Notes: generated by a model not told the origin, from the letters alone. 64,000 nucleotides of DNA from Siphlonurus alternatus (GCA_949825025.1 OX463780.1:46728979-46792978); one strand, 5' to 3'. Counted from the stretch's first letter, positions 24,281 through 37,496 are shown. A program made the numbers and translations.

Positions 24281-26825
24281 TTGAAAAAAAAAAAAAAATG
24301 GTATATATGGAAGCAAACGTAAGTCACCAATTAACAAAATTTAAGAAATGGCAAACTTGAAATTTACTCCAATTCACCATCAATACGAAAATCAGTCAAT
24401 TAGATGTGAGATTACCCTCGATTATAGAATAGAAATTTTGCTTTGTTGTGGCGAGGCAGTTTAATCCTGCTGAGCTAATGCTGCATGGGCTAAGATGAAA
24501 ATATATCGCATACGTGTTGTATATTTTTCATAAAAATAAATAGACCTTTCAGTTATAAAACTTATGAACTATATCATTTCACCTTAGGCGCGTGTTTTAA
24601 TAATTTTTTTTTTTTTTTTTTTTTTTTTTGTATAATTTCATACTGATGAATACACCTGGTTCACGAACATCTTTTCTTCTGAATTTCGCACCTTCTCCGA
24701 CTTTTTAGAGAAAGCAGTGACAATTTCTTCGCTCACGACTGTACCAATTTGCCGTTGTTTATTTGAGATGGAGAGGCGTGCCGGCGCTTTATGGCGCCCC
24801 CTCCCCAATGTGTAAACACCCCCCACTATGACGTCACAAAGAGTGTTTGCTGCCCTTATCTTGCGCGACGAGTTTTTCGCTTGTTTGCCCACAGAAATCA
24901 TATACTGACAAAGTCGCTCACAATGCTAGGGTTGTGAGTGTTTGCAAATAAGAGAAAGAAATCGGATCTGGTGTAACAACAACTTGATAATATCGGTTGT
25001 ATTATGTGTAATTGATAACTGATAATGGAGCAATTCACGATAATTTACACTAATTAGAATATACTATATAAAGACAAAGCCACAGCAGCCTCCTTTCCTG
25101 TACTTAAATATTATGAAACCTCGTATATTAACATTGCAGCTTTCTCATACCCCTCTCATCCAAAGGGTTGTCAGGCACCCTATAGGTTCCGGTCTTTCTT
25201 GATTGCCTCCCCTCCTTAATACAATATACAGATTCTATGCCTGGCTTAAAATACATGGGAATTAACTAAAAGTATATAATAACAAAAAGTACTATATAAT
25301 GCAGACACAGTTTTTGAGAAAAACCCAAGATTTTCACACAAAAAATGGTAATAATCAATATTTAATCTCATATCAATAAATAAAACAGTAGTCATTTGAG
25401 AATGAAATCATTGCAATAAAAAATTTAATTGAATTCGACAGGCAAAATAAATTATTCTCTATAAGCATTATCTTTGTATTATATTGCCATATAACGTACC
25501 TGTTGATGTAATTTATATGCAACGTTCGGTGCGTATACCCAATACATGTATAGTGCATGCTGTGTTAAAGTGCAATTGTTACATGCAGATAATATGAAAT
25601 GGTAACAAGTGTCAAGTCATAATACCTTAATGTCAACACTGTATGTAACAACAATGAGATTATAAGATTAATTGAAAAACCTTACGGGTTATTGTTGCAA
25701 CGTGGGTTAACAATGTACAGAGATGAATTAAATTAGTCTAGATAATTAGAATTGAATGGATCTAAAATAAGAATAAAAAAATTATTATTACATAATATAG
25801 TACAAATACGGTATTGTATATAATTATTATTCGTATCTAATATCTTAAATAATCTGAGTTGCATAATAAGTGCATTCTATAAAATAATTATGTATTCTAT
25901 GCATTCCCGACCATTCATGGTGTTGTTGAGTGTCACTTTCATTCATGACTCGTTGTGTAATAATATTATATATCGTCGTATGAGCTAGACGTTGTCAGCT
26001 GTCCGTATATACAATGTATATTATATATACAGGATGCACGTGGATAGAACTTTAAAGTAGAAAAGGCGGGAAAAGAGGAGGTCCTATCTTTATAAATGAT
26101 GCAACTGCAAGTGCATCATTGCAGTAATTTTTCTCACTGAGAGTCTCATTAGACCGATGTTCAACGGTGCATAAATCTCAGTTACTGCAGCATCTTTCTT
26201 CATGAGTTAACTTGACATTTTGACGTGCAAATATGTCTAAAGTCATGCGTCTACTATAGCTTTTATAATTATGTACTTTTATGTAGTACAGGCTTCATGG
26301 GTTCAATGTTTAAACCGTTATAGTATGTATGATGTAAGTATGAGGACATGTTTTATATGTGATTAATTTACAAGTTGAATGTTTATGTAGCTACCAATTA
26401 AACAACAAGATTTATATATTAATGTTGTCATATATACGTGTGTTAAATAAAAAGTATTGAAAATGTTAAAGATCACTTTTAATTTGTATCTATGTTAAAA
26501 TGAATTGCATTTTTTTACATACTATATAATTATACTACAGTACATGTCATGTTGAATTTTGAAATGTTGTTTGTGGTATTGAGAAATAAAATTAAATTGG
26601 ATGAGAAAATAATTATGTAATTATGCAAAATGGCTATAACATATCACAACTTTGAGAGACGCGTTTTGTGCTTTGTCAGTTTAATTATTATAAATAATAA
26701 TAATGAAAAAGCAACGTCTATGTCATTCTTGCAGCTACATCCTGTTGATTAAATTTAGATTCATTGTTATTTACTCTTAATAAACAGTTATCTATTTTAT
26801 AATGAAGTTATCAAATAATAAATAT
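24281..26825. other. AT-rich non-coding stretch
   Basis: No gene recognised. T tract of 26 at 24604-24629. GC-richer patch at 24640-24890 with TGACGTCA at 24829-24836; the 87-codon minus-strand frame over it (24638-24901) has no family motif. Poly-A of about 14 near 24284. Confidence 0.5.
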
Positions 26826-26826
26826 A

Positions 26827-26905
<79 letters not shown>

Positions 26906-26978
26906 ACAAACAAACAAACAAACAAACAAACAAACAAACAAACAAACAAACAAACAAACAAACAAACAAACAAACAAA

Positions 26979-27016
<38 letters not shown>
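26826..27016. repeat. Compound microsatellite AAAT-AAAC-AAAT
   Basis: About 78 bp of AAAT, about 74 bp of AAAC (26904-26977), then about 39 bp of AAAT. The switch is clean at both borders, so a T-to-C change was probably amplified within the array by slippage. Two frames of Leu-Phe-Ile-Tyr and Leu-Phe-Val-Cys repeats are artefacts of this tract. Confidence 0.97.
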
Positions 27017-27017
<1 letters not shown>

Positions 27018-28197
27018 CACAGAAAATAATATATTTAAATTAAATTAATCCAAACAGGCGGTGTGTAATTACTTTTTAGACAAGACAACTGTAGTTCAGT
27101 GTTTCTGCCACTAAGGGCGTATGTGCATCGGCAATTTAAATTTTATTTGTAACCTTAGTGGAAATGACAAACCATTGTTTTCTTTTGCAGACACCTGTCA
27201 TAAGATACATTTAAGTCTATAAATCTGTAAAGTGGCTAAAAATGGGCTATAGTAATTAAGTAGATGGTGAACCACTCTGAAAATTGTAACTTCCTGGCAT
27301 CATGATATTCATTTTATAGCAAGGAAAAAATAATAAAATTAGTATATTTTTAGATATATTGTTTAGCATTGAAAAATATCATTGTTTTAAATGGAGACAT
27401 GGCTAAATGGAACAATGCAAAAATGGATGGGTCTTAAATGAATTAGTCAAATCAGCAACATTTTCACATGAAAATATTAATTACTCAAAATATTCATCGA
27501 TTATTTTTTTATTAATTAACAAATATTTTACCCTGTACTTTTTATTCTAAAACATATATTCAGTTTACCATTGAAAAATATTACATTAGTCCCTCTAGTA
27601 TAAGAAACTTTACCAATACTCGTAAGTGTCCACAATAATTGTTGGTGGCTCGTGCGTCGAGCTCTCCGCGACTCATTTCACGTTTGCTGTGGCTCAGCGG
27701 TCTTGGTAACGAGCCTCGGCTGTTCACGGGGATCGTTCACGGCTCGCGGGCTTAATTACTCGTCACGAGGCTACCGTTACTTTACAGTAAGAGCGATGGA
27801 GTGCTTCAAAGGAGTCAGGAAATAGAACTTTATATGCAGAGGGGTGGGTGGGAGGAATTTAGGAACAAATGAACTACACGAGGAATTTCCATTTTCTGGT
27901 TAAGCTCACTCGATATTTCGTTTTTAACACAAAAAGAGATGAGTATTAATTTTTAGAAGTAAAAATAGAACACCAGGGGCTATTTACAATGGACGTATAG
28001 CATATAATTATATAGAAATTTTTAGTATAAAATAATTAAAATTTATCTGTGTCCACAGTATCAAATCAAAAACTAAATCTGTAACTAAAATTTTGTATAC
28101 ATGGTATGCTAATAAGTTCTTGTAAAAAGGTCCTATTATTTTCTTATTTACTGCCACAAAATAATGAGCCAATTTGAAAACTTAGTAAATAAACTTA
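27017..28197. other. Non-coding stretch with a CpG-rich patch
   Basis: No gene recognised. About 27645-27785 is GC- and CpG-rich (GTCGAGCTCTCCGCGAC, GTTCACGGCTCGCGGGC) and ends near a TTACAGTAAGAG string. Its role is unknown. Confidence 0.45.
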
Positions 28198-28317
28198 GGC
28201 GCGATTCACGACGAAAGATATCCAGCTTTTTCACTAACACGGTTAGCTTCAATTTACTGTTCTAACCGCGGTTAGCAAGAAATTTGGATCTATATAACTT
28301 CTTCGTAAATCGGGACC
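28198..28317. mobile_element. CGATTCAC MITE, copy 2
   Basis: Left end GGCGCGATTCACGACGAAAG, right end complement GGTCCCGATTTACGAAG. Inside are TTTCACTAACACGGTTAGC and AACCGCGGTTAGCAAGAAA, mirror images of one another. About 120 bp and the simplest intact example of the family here. Confidence 0.75.
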
Positions 28318-30720
28318 ATAATATTATATTATTATGTATATTTTTTTTTTAGCAATCCATATGATTATTTTCTTTTTATATATAAATTTTCAGTATAGTA
28401 TTGCATAGTGTGATTTATTTCGAATAAATTTCTGTGGTTCTAAGATTTTTTCTCGTTACACACGACATTTAGTTAGTAGCCCCCGGTAGGTCATGTAATA
28501 TGTCGTGGAGGGTACACAAGAGATGTTGTCTGTGGCCACTCCTCCTTCTCTCCCAGCATCTCTAAGGAACAACCGGGCGGGCGGCATTAGATCAGTTATA
28601 AGCGAGTAGTGGTATACAACACATTAATTTATTGCATCTTAAAAGCCATCTTAATATATGTAATTTTTTACTTACCACATTGTATATGTTTTTTTTTTAT
28701 ATTATTATTAAAATCTTTAAAGAAAATCTTTGTGTTGTTTATAGGGAAGTTTTTTTCTTCTTCCCAAAGGGAGGGTGGATAAGAAAGGAGAAAAGGAGAG
28801 GAAGGAAAAATATTTCGGGCGTTGTTTGACCAGTGTTGTCAAATCTTTCAGGTGTGAGAGGGCAGCCTGCTTGGAGTTTTTTTGTTTTTTTTTTATGTTG
28901 GAGGGCAAGTTCTTTAGTTAAACTGACCTCTGATTGACATGACCAACAATTAAATTAATTATATGGTGTTTGACAATATTATTTGTCATAATTAGCTTTG
29001 ATTAATATAAATTAGAAGTTATGTGAATCAAATGAAATGTCAATCAAAATTTAAGGACTCGAGATCTCAGAACTGGATGTCCTGTTTATTTTTAAATAAT
29101 TTTAATTAATAAGATTTGTATGTAGGAGGAACTTTAAACTCTAAAACTAGAGGTGTCATTAAAAATTTGGAAGTGGATCAGTTTTGTAAAAATTGAAGTT
29201 AAAATTTATGGACCAAAAACCGACCCCCCCCCCCTCTTCCTCAAAGTCCTCAAACGATGTAAATAAATAAGTTTGAGAATATTCTCAAATTAATAAATTT
29301 CATTCCATTCGATTCCTTAATTTTTACACAGAAATATCCAATACCTTGAACAAAAATAACTGGATCAAAAGTCAAAACTATAGACATTCATTTCAACTTG
29401 ATTAGAGAACTGGATATTGTTTATAATAAAAAAAAAACTCAGTGCTACCTTTAATTTTTCTTGTACCTGGTGTATATTGTGGCGAGACGCGGAAGTCACG
29501 ATGAAACTCAACAATGAGTGATCGAAGTAACAACACAACAATCACAATCGTACGTATTAACTACCATTCGATAGTCCGCCCTCACACTGTCACGACGTGT
29601 CTATTTCATGTCATCGACGCTACCAAATTTATGTGACGTCACAGGGTGGCCAAACTTGGTGTGTTAATGGAGAACACATTGGAGAACATCTTTCTAAAAT
29701 TTAGAGCAGATTCCTTTTCATGCAATCCAAATATTGAGAGATTTGTTTGAATGACGTCGTCGTATTTTATAGTGAATTTCAGTATATTTCTAAATTATAT
29801 ACTATATACATCACCCCTTCATCAAATATCTATACTATTCAATTGTTTTCTTTAACATAAAAAAAAAACTTTAGTATGGAATAACAATTCTTTCTAACGC
29901 TTAAGTTTCAAACACTGCAATCAAGATTGTATTTTTCTATACAGAATGAAATATAACTTAAATTATTCAAATAACAATACGGTAGGATTGCGTTAGACTG
30001 ATTATGTCACGGATTTTGTTGTTAAACGTACCGTACATTCCTAGATGTCTATCATTATACTGTAATTGTTGCTTGTTCTCTTTGCATTATTGCCATTTAT
30101 AATAGTAATGGTGAACACCTTTTGTTCCTATATATCAGAACTCTATATACATACTCCCAACTGATTGAAATAATCGACATGGTGATTTGAATTTTGCAGT
30201 AATTTATTTATTATGAATAAAAATCTTTAAAAACAATCTTTTAAGTATAAACGAATGTATTATAGCCTAAAGCTTAACATTATATAAAAAAGCAGTAAAA
30301 TAAATTAATATTCGTCATTGATAAATTCTTGATTATAGTAAAATGTATATACTTAAAACTTGAATTGATGTTGTTTAACAGAAAATGTCTTTTTGTATAA
30401 TTACAATAATTTAAATAAAACCTTATCAATTATGTAAATTTATGTTTTTAAAATCCACTTTATTCTTTAAATGTAAGTAGGAGTTTTTTTTAGTGAAAGA
30501 ACATGCTTGTAATTCTCAGGTGTATAATTTCACCTGCCCAGGGCCTCTCTACTCGTCTCAATAGTTTGATATAAATGATCAACTTCCATAGACGTTTATA
30601 CTAGACCAATACATCTTATAGAACCGTGACGAGCGTCTAATTATTGCTTTATATTGTTTTTTTCAGTTCACGCATTGTATACTTCATATACCGTACTTAT
30701 TAGTGCATGTGTTTTTTAGC
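28318..30720. other. AT-rich non-coding stretch
   Basis: No gene recognised. Frames near 28632-28908 come from A/T- and purine-rich sequence. TGACGTCA at 29634-29641 lies in a slightly GC-richer patch (29470-29660). Confidence 0.55.
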
Positions 30721-30835
30721 AATGAGACCATCCTAACGCAGGTTTCCACGTTTCCTTAGCAGCACTTAACTGAAAACTGACTTATCTTCAATGACAAGCT
30801 TCAACGTGAAAATGCCGCAGCGCCGCATTCTGACA
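30721..30835 (+). mobile_element. SINE central-domain fragment
   Basis: GACCATCCTAACGCAGGTTT then CCACGTTTCCTTAGC matches the conserved domain of the SINE copies at 38824 and 60916. Sequence after about 30770 is only weakly similar. Head and tail are absent. Confidence 0.4.
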
Positions 30836-31284
30836 TCGCTCCATAAGGTTTGTTAGGAGAAAAATCTTATTTATTTTTTCATTCAAATTCTATGCTGCAC
30901 AAAATCTTCAATATTTTTTATGTTGTGTAAAGTGATCTTTCCCGTGGCTGATATGAATTATTAATCTTGCCCTTCATAAGAACCGTCGGAAAAAATTAAA
31001 AACCAGGTACCGCTGGGTTAAAGGATAGGAAGCTTGATAGAACATGTCGTCGCGCGCAGTTCGCGCGCTAGATTTTCATTGGCTGAGAGAATTGTGTCGT
31101 CAATGTTGAACCTTCTCATTGTATTCTATTCAATATTACGTTCTCTATCTTATTACACAAAAAGTGGACAAATTTTTCCTTTTGGAGTATAAGATGAGAT
31201 GCACCTTTCTCTGATAGGCCTAATTTGTAAAAATGATACTGAGAGAACTATAGATAATAATTTCGGAAGAGACTTATAAGCTGC

Positions 31285-31308
31285 TTTTTTTTTTTTTTTT
31301 TTTTTTTT
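31285..31308. repeat. Homopolymer T tract, 24 bp
   Basis: Twenty-four T, followed shortly by a G-rich GGGGGGGCGGGGCG string at about 31318-31331. Confidence 0.9.
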
Positions 31309-31444
31309 GTAAATGAAGGGGGGGCGGGGCGAGAAGTTCCTATATTTTACTAATTTTGTTGTCTTAATAAAAAATAAGAAGAGTTATGTTATAAAGAATT
31401 GAGCGAGAGAAACTGGAAAATCGTTATGTAGAATAAATTACATG

Positions 31445-31718
31445 GGAACGATTCACGAAGGAGTTATCCAGAAGAACATCCAGATTCTCACAGTAACCAC
31501 GGTTAGTGTCAAATATTTGGGGGCGATTCACAAAAGAGTTAACCAGCTTTCTCACTAACCACGGTTAACATCAGTTTAATTCAATGCACTATAAACGTGG
31601 TTAGTGAGAAACATGGATTATAACTTGATCCCTTTGTGCAGAATCGCGTCCATTTATTTAGAAAACGTGCAGGCTAGTGACAAACCTGCAGCATAATCTT
31701 CCTTCGTGAATCGCTTCC
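31445..31718. mobile_element. CGATTCAC MITE, outer copy of a nest
   Basis: The left half 31445-31518 begins GGAACGATTCACGAAGGAG and contains AACCACGGTTAGTGTC. The right half 31652-31718 ends CCTTCGTGAATCGCTTCC. The two halves are split by a complete second copy of the same family (31519-31651). Confidence 0.75.
31519..31651. mobile_element. CGATTCAC MITE, inner nested copy
   Basis: Starts GGGGGCGATTCACAAAAGAG and ends GAATCGCGTCC, with CTAACCACGGTTAAC and ACGTGGTTAGTGAG mirrored inside. Flanks ATATTT on the left and ATTTATTT on the right may be a decayed AT-rich target duplication. About 133 bp. Confidence 0.8.
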
Positions 31719-31789
31719 AATAAGCCTGATGTTGTTTCGGATCCGAACGAATGCTTATTATGTGTCGCTGAGAAGCTCTGGTGTTATTT

Positions 31790-31935
31790 TATCTGCGGCC
31801 ACATCTCTGTAGATGTGCCTCGTCATAGACATGCAGAATACCTTTCGGTGTGACCTTCAAGTGCTGCCTATTATGATTAATAGCCAACAAATACCTTCCG
31901 AAGTCAAGATCGAACCTAGGACTATATTGCCACGT
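31790..31935 (-). mobile_element. Possible tRNA-like SINE head fragment
   Basis: The minus strand shows a B-box-like TAGGTTCGATCTTGAC (complement near 31905-31920). Downstream is a small hairpin, ACATCTCTGTAGATGT, near 31801. The A box is not clear and no central SINE domain follows, so this is weak. Confidence 0.3.
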
Positions 31936-32084
31936 GCATGAGGTATAGATAAATTTTTATGTTTTCAATTGAAGATTTGTATAATCATAAACTGATTCAC
32001 GCTATATAGTTAAGTTATTTAAGTTTAAAGTATATAATGATGTAATGTTCAGAAGTAATAGAATATAATTATATCAGATTTTAC

Positions 32085-32155
32085 AGTACGTGCTGGAGAT
32101 GCTGTTACAGGCCATACAGTGCAGGTTTTCACGTTTCCTTAGCATTACAATGCAA
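32085..32155 (+). mobile_element. SINE central-domain fragment
   Basis: GTGCAGGTTTTCACG and TTTCCTTAGCATTAC match the fragment at 30740-30765 and the domain of the fuller SINE copies. Nothing else of the element is recognisable. Confidence 0.35.
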
Positions 32156-32159
32156 ATTC

Positions 32160-34998
32160 TCTAAAAAAAAAACATTATTTTTTATTACATTTGTTATAGC
32201 AAATAGGTATATTGATATGTTATGTAAAGTCATTAACTGAAGTATTTTTTAAAGGTTAATACAAAATTTTGCTTACTTAATTTTTGAAGAGCATTATAAT
32301 AATAGCAGAGACTCTGACAAAGCCTACCACCAGAGACCCCATTATTTGTCCTCAGCCGTTTCTGTCTTTAGCCGTTTCTGCCTAAACTCTTTGTTTTTTC
32401 TTATAATATTTCTCGTTAGAATTATACCAACAGTGTTCTCCAAGCACCGGTCAGTTGATGACGTCACGTGACGACCTCGTGGTCTGCAGTGTAGCCTCCT
32501 CAGGAATCTCACGCCTCGAGGGGGCGTGGCCGCGGGTTAAGTGCAGGCGGGGATGAACTTACATTCTTCACCCCTGCAGCGCCGAGTGATCCCTTCAGCC
32601 CGGCTGACGTGCTCGATAATAGAAGCTCATGGCAGCTTCGAGAGTTACAAGAGCACCGTGATAAGTCGAAAGGAAGTTTTTGATCCAGGGGATTTGTTAT
32701 ATTAGATTTATCGACACAGGGGTTAATCATCATTACGCTCTCGTTTTACTGGATGTATAATATCTATTTTTGTTACTTTTTAGAATTTAATGTGTTTTTT
32801 ATGATGTGATTAATGTTGACTTACAATCAGAATATATAAAAAATAAAATTATTATTATTAATTCGTAAAGACTATAACTATATTGTATGTACACTTTCAA
32901 CATTCTATCGATCTCATATACCATGTCCAAGTATCGAGATACGAAATTTACCCATGCCATGCTCTGTTGCACGCTGTCTATAGAGGCTTCAAGTCAGCTG
33001 ATTTTTCGGTGATCCCACCCGCTATACCAAACCTATGTAAAAAAAAAAAAAACGTGAATTCGTTTTTTCACTAAGAATAAGATTTTTCAGGGAAAATTCC
33101 TTTACGGAACTTTGGTCCAAACTGAAAAATACAGTAGATAATTCAAGATTTAGATTTTTTACTTGATTTATAACCGAGAAAAGTTAAAAAAACACTTTGC
33201 TTCATTTTCAAGGGCAAGATGAACCTTAGCAACAAACAGTTGCACAGCGAAAGCGCATCACTTGAAGCCTCTATTATGACATGCATGGTGAACGTGATAT
33301 TTTTGGGGTGGTTAGATTGGTGCTCCCCCAAATTGCAAATCTGCATCTCTTTGTCTCTCATCAGGAGTGAATTTCATGTTGTCCTCATCAAGAGAATACA
33401 TTTAGGTTCATTAGGATATACAGCTGATTTCTGTTTATATGTTTACGTGAGGCGGGAGAGGGGTTTCCCTATACAAATACATTGCGAAGGGGGCGCAGGA
33501 GGGAGGGAAAAGAGAAAGTTTAGGAAGGCCAGATTATACAGTGAGCATAGGCAAAATGACGAAAATAAATTATAAAAAATACTTTTAACAGTTTTTTGGC
33601 GGTGAGATTTTTTTTATGAGTTCTATCGTGTACTGTTAAAGTATTATTTAAGTATTTAAACTTGATTTATTTTATTAAGTTAAGTAAAAAAATTATTGTA
33701 CACTTTGTTTATATGCTAGTCCGTGCATTCTGGCCCTCCTCGCATGACGTCAGCGCAATCCCCTCTATTCAGTGCAGAAATCGAATACGTTGGGCAGTGT
33801 TTACGAGTATGACCTATAAATAAATTAAATAAATTTATGCTTCCATGTATCTAAAATACAATTTTAATTTCTCTTTTCAATCAAAAACTTATTTGGATTT
33901 TTTTTATGTTATTGTAAAATAATGTTTTTAATCACTTTTTGCATTACACTGACTATAAATCTGAAAATAAATAATTTATTTACTGTCATTTAATGTTCTT
34001 TATAATTTAAAATTTGTATGCATTTATTCTATAGATTAATTTGCTACAATGATTTCTTGCGATCAAAGAATGTATCGTTGGATAATATAATTTACTGAAG
34101 AACTACCAAAACAATCGAGGAAGACTTGAATTCAAGTTTAAAAAAAATCAACTCTTTAATTTTAAGTACATTTTTCACAAAATAAAGCATCTATTTTAAA
34201 TGTCAAATAATGCAACATGAAGATATAACATAATTTTAACGTGGGGACATTTTAACATGTTATCACTATTTATGTTGACTCGGTGTGATCATACCGCGCG
34301 CGAGGTCATCTCCAAATTTGCGAACCACCTTGATCTTCAACCCGCGCACGCGTGTGTTCCTTCATTCACACGGGCTCCATGAATGAATTTTTGCTGGGTG
34401 TGTGCCAAGTGCAACCGAGTGTTGCAGAATTGTTTCTCGTTCAATCGAAACTTTAACAATTTTCATTAAAAAACTTGTTCTTTTAATGATCTTCAAGTAT
34501 TTTAAAACAAAAAGAAAGAAACTTTATAATAAGAAAAAGTTTTGTAATTTTCTACAGCACGCGTTCTCAAACTTTGCAGCTGTGCAGACTTTTTTTTTTT
34601 TTTTTTTTTTTTTATAAACGTCAATTTATTTCCTTGATATAAATCACAACATTAAAAAAATAATATTAAATTGATTGGATTTTGATTGGCATTACGTGTC
34701 TTGTGAATTTAATTAAAATATTGTGAGTTGAATAATTGAAGTTTGTTATACGTATTATATATATCCGGCTGTCTATCTATTTAAGCAAATTTTCATTACG
34801 TATGCATGAGTTTGCGTACTGATGTAATTCCGCGAATAATGCCATGTGAACTTTTTCCATGTTTACCGGTCAGACATTTTTCCTCCGTGTCTTGTTGGTT
34901 GGGGATATTCGGTTACAAATGCAAAACATAAAGATTTATGTGTATCATGTATACCTGATGGTATTTCTCTGTTTCTACGTAGCTTTATGTTATTCTTA

Positions 34999-34999
<1 letters not shown>
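32160..34999. other. Non-coding stretch with repeat scraps
   Basis: No gene recognised. GC-richer patches lie at 32440-32650 (TGACGTCACGTGACG at 32459-32473; GGGGCGTGGC at 32521-32530) and 34285-34380. GTACACCTC-family scraps are at 32956-33010 (GCTCTGTTGCACGC, TCTATAGAGGC) and 33265-33365. T tract of 24 at 34590-34613. The 74-codon minus-strand frame over 32509-32733 has no motif. Confidence 0.5.
33265..33365 (+). mobile_element. GTACACCTC-family internal fragment
   Basis: ATGCATGGTGAACGTG, TTTTGGGGTGGTTAGATTGG, CAAATTGCAAATCTGCATCT and CTTTGTCTCTCA are in the same order as in 50338-50410. Both termini are missing. It lies inside a 118-codon plus-strand frame (33219-33575), which is therefore mainly repeat-derived and not a gene. 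Confidence 0.55.

Positions 35000-35040
<41 letters not shown>
35000..35040. repeat. Homopolymer A tract, 41 bp
   Basis: Forty-one A. The upstream 100 bp has no SINE domain. The Lys-rich and Phe-rich frames over it are artefacts. Confidence 0.95.
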
Positions 35041-35043
<3 letters not shown>

Positions 35044-37496
35044 ATGTTTTATTTAGAAATTTTAAATATTTTCATGTTCACCAAATTAAAAAAATGTAAT
35101 TATTTATTTGGTAGTAAAGGTAGGAATTTTAACCTGGTGTTATGTTTTCCTTAAATTTATCTTTTATAGGTGTGATATTTTTAAATTATATTATATTCTA
35201 CATTCTAGGAATTTTTGGCAATTGGTTTTGAAAAACACAAAAATATATTTATGCTTTTTTCTGAAAATTAATAAAAATTTAAGTAACTGAAAAGTATTTA
35301 GATTTAATGATATAATAATTTATTCATATGTATAATCAAGATATATTTTTATCATTGCATCATACAATATTAAATTAGGTTACTATAATACCTGTCACAA
35401 GTACTTACCATTAGATATAAGATATAAATAATTAATGCTTACGAGAAATCACTGACATTTTCATTTACAAAAATGTACTTATATTTTTTTTACATACAAG
35501 ATTTTCTCCTTAATATTATCGCAAGAAAAATCTAAGCGTGTAATATGCGCTTTAAATTTAAATCACCTGAGATTTAAACACACCTGTTAATTTAAAAACA
35601 GCCTCTGTACATTTTTTTTTTAATGTTTGCATAACTCTTAACTACTCTCTGACAGATTGTGTCAAGTTGCTTATACATACAAGTGAAAGATAAATTATAT
35701 TTTTACTTCTTATTTTCTTCCATTACAGAATTAGCATAATACGATAATCATCACTTACATTTTTTTTTATTGTATATTTAAAATATTAATTTTAGTTGTA
35801 GTCAATCAATATGCCAAAGTGAAGAATCAATTACCCTTTCATATTTTTCTCGTCAATAAGTTTGATTGGTAACCAAAGATTACCTGTTGACGCTTGGTGC
35901 CAAAATAGAGGTCAAAAAGGTCAGCTCATCACGTATGCAAGAGTCGTGGCAAAGAAGCCATCGGGTTGTTGTTAGTGAAAGGCTATAAGCGGAGGCGATA
36001 ACATGTTTTATGTAAGCTACGTTAACCTAATGGGTAGTTATTTTTTTAATATAATTTAATGAAATTATTACATAAATTTTTATTAAGTGTTAGAAAGTTA
36101 ATTTTTCATATAAAAAAAAAATTGTTGACAAGAATAGTATACCTATGACATCATGGTCAATTATAAATTCAAACAGGCGAAAAGACCACACAACGACCTG
36201 TTATGTTTAAAGGTCATAAAGGTCATTTAGAGGTCATAAGGTAAGCCATTGTGATGACCTCACGTTCTTGTAAAGAATTGTTGTATTGTAAATACATGTC
36301 CATTAAAATCGTGTCCATTGAAAAGTATAGAATTTTCTGCAAACTATCATCACGATTTCATGGACAATAACTTTGTTTAACACTGTACATTCATGTTATA
36401 AACAAATCACCACAGTACCACCATCTTTCAAAAATGGAGAACGATTTAAATATTTTTTTTCTATACCACAATATGAAATGACATTATATTAAAATTGTCT
36501 TAACATTGTGTCGCTCTTATTTATGAAGTACAAGGACCGTGTCCCCTCTGAAGGTGTGGCCGGTGCTCTGTATGTAAATGCAGGTTGACACAAGACAGAA
36601 GGGTGTGGGCGGTGAACATCAACACCTGGCCGCGTGCCTGCAGGCTGGTATACCACCTCGCGTGCCTCGGACCGACGTTGTTGAGGAAATTTCAAGCTAT
36701 TTTTAGTAAATTTTTTATGCTGTCCGTACTATTAACCTTGGCTTACTAATTTCCCCAACTCTTTTAATGTGAACAGTTGGATTATTTGAAAATTTTATAG
36801 TAATGGATCGTAGTCAACAATTCAAAGATCAATTTTTTTTCTAACGTCATCGATTGGTTACTTTTTCAACTTCTAATACCTGCCCACTCGATGCAGCTTG
36901 ACTTTTTAAACTGATAATTATTATGTATTGTATGATTCGTATATTTTAATTTTTAGCAAACTATGTATATAATTATTATAATTATATCCCTGTTCCTCAA
37001 AAAGTTAATCCATATAACAATATTAATTTTAATGACAATAATATGGTCAATCCACATCCGGCACCCAGAATGTCACTAACCTCTATGTCAAAATTTGTTT
37101 CAGTAGCACAACAATGTAAAGTGACATATTTGATTGATATTCACTCCGTTAGATCCATACTTCAAGTGATTATCTGAGACGATATGCATTTCATATCCAT
37201 TTCATAGTCGTGGTTGAAAGTTCTTTCGCTTAGTCGCCTTGTACTTGTCACGAAGTGGCTACTGGTACGATTTGCAAAATGTCAAAAATTGTTATTGCAT
37301 GTTTATAGCTACGTATACATGAACATTAATATGAACAATCGTCATTGAAGAGTTCAAATTACCTTTTTCTCTCGCGTCTGTAGTGTTAAAAGCTAATATC
37401 ATATCATCATTAGACCCAAATGTTGTTTGGGGAACATTGAATACACAATATGAAGTAGAGATCAATACAGAGTGCTTGTAGCATTTACAGCATGAA
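35041..37496. other. Non-coding stretch
   Basis: No gene recognised. It contains the half-site cluster at 35905-36240, a small inverted repeat TGTCCATTAAAATCGTG / CACGATTTCATGGACA (36297-36366), and a GC-richer patch at 36530-36690 whose 68-codon minus-strand frame has no motif. Confidence 0.5.
35905..36240 (+). promoter_or_regulatory. Nuclear-receptor half-site cluster (DR3, DR3, DR5)
   Basis: AGGTCA AAA AGGTCA at 35909-35923 is a direct repeat with a 3-bp spacer. Three further direct copies at 36211-36216, 36220-36225 and 36231-36236 have 3- and 5-bp spacers. Five exact half-sites, all on one strand, within 330 bp. These are binding arrangements known for animal RXR/USP partners such as VDR-, EcR- or RAR-like receptors. 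A regulatory role is inference; no promoter is seen nearby. Confidence 0.35.

Noticed and set aside
24638..24901. 87-codon minus-strand frame in a GC-richer patch as a gene
   Set aside because: No motif; frames lengthen naturally where G+C rises and stop triplets become rare.
26792..27020. Leu-Phe-Val-Cys / Leu-Phe-Ile-Tyr repeat proteins resembling membrane helices
   Set aside because: Direct translation of the AAAC/AAAT microsatellite; the same applies at 1796-2026 and 40408-40716.
33219..33575. 118-codon plus-strand open frame
   Set aside because: It overlaps a fragment of the dispersed GTACACCTC family (33265-33365) and has no protein motif.
37201..37270. Another GTCGCCTTGG MITE copy (TTAGTCGCCTTGTACTTGTC)
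   Set aside because: Only about 12 bases match and no mirrored arm is present downstream.
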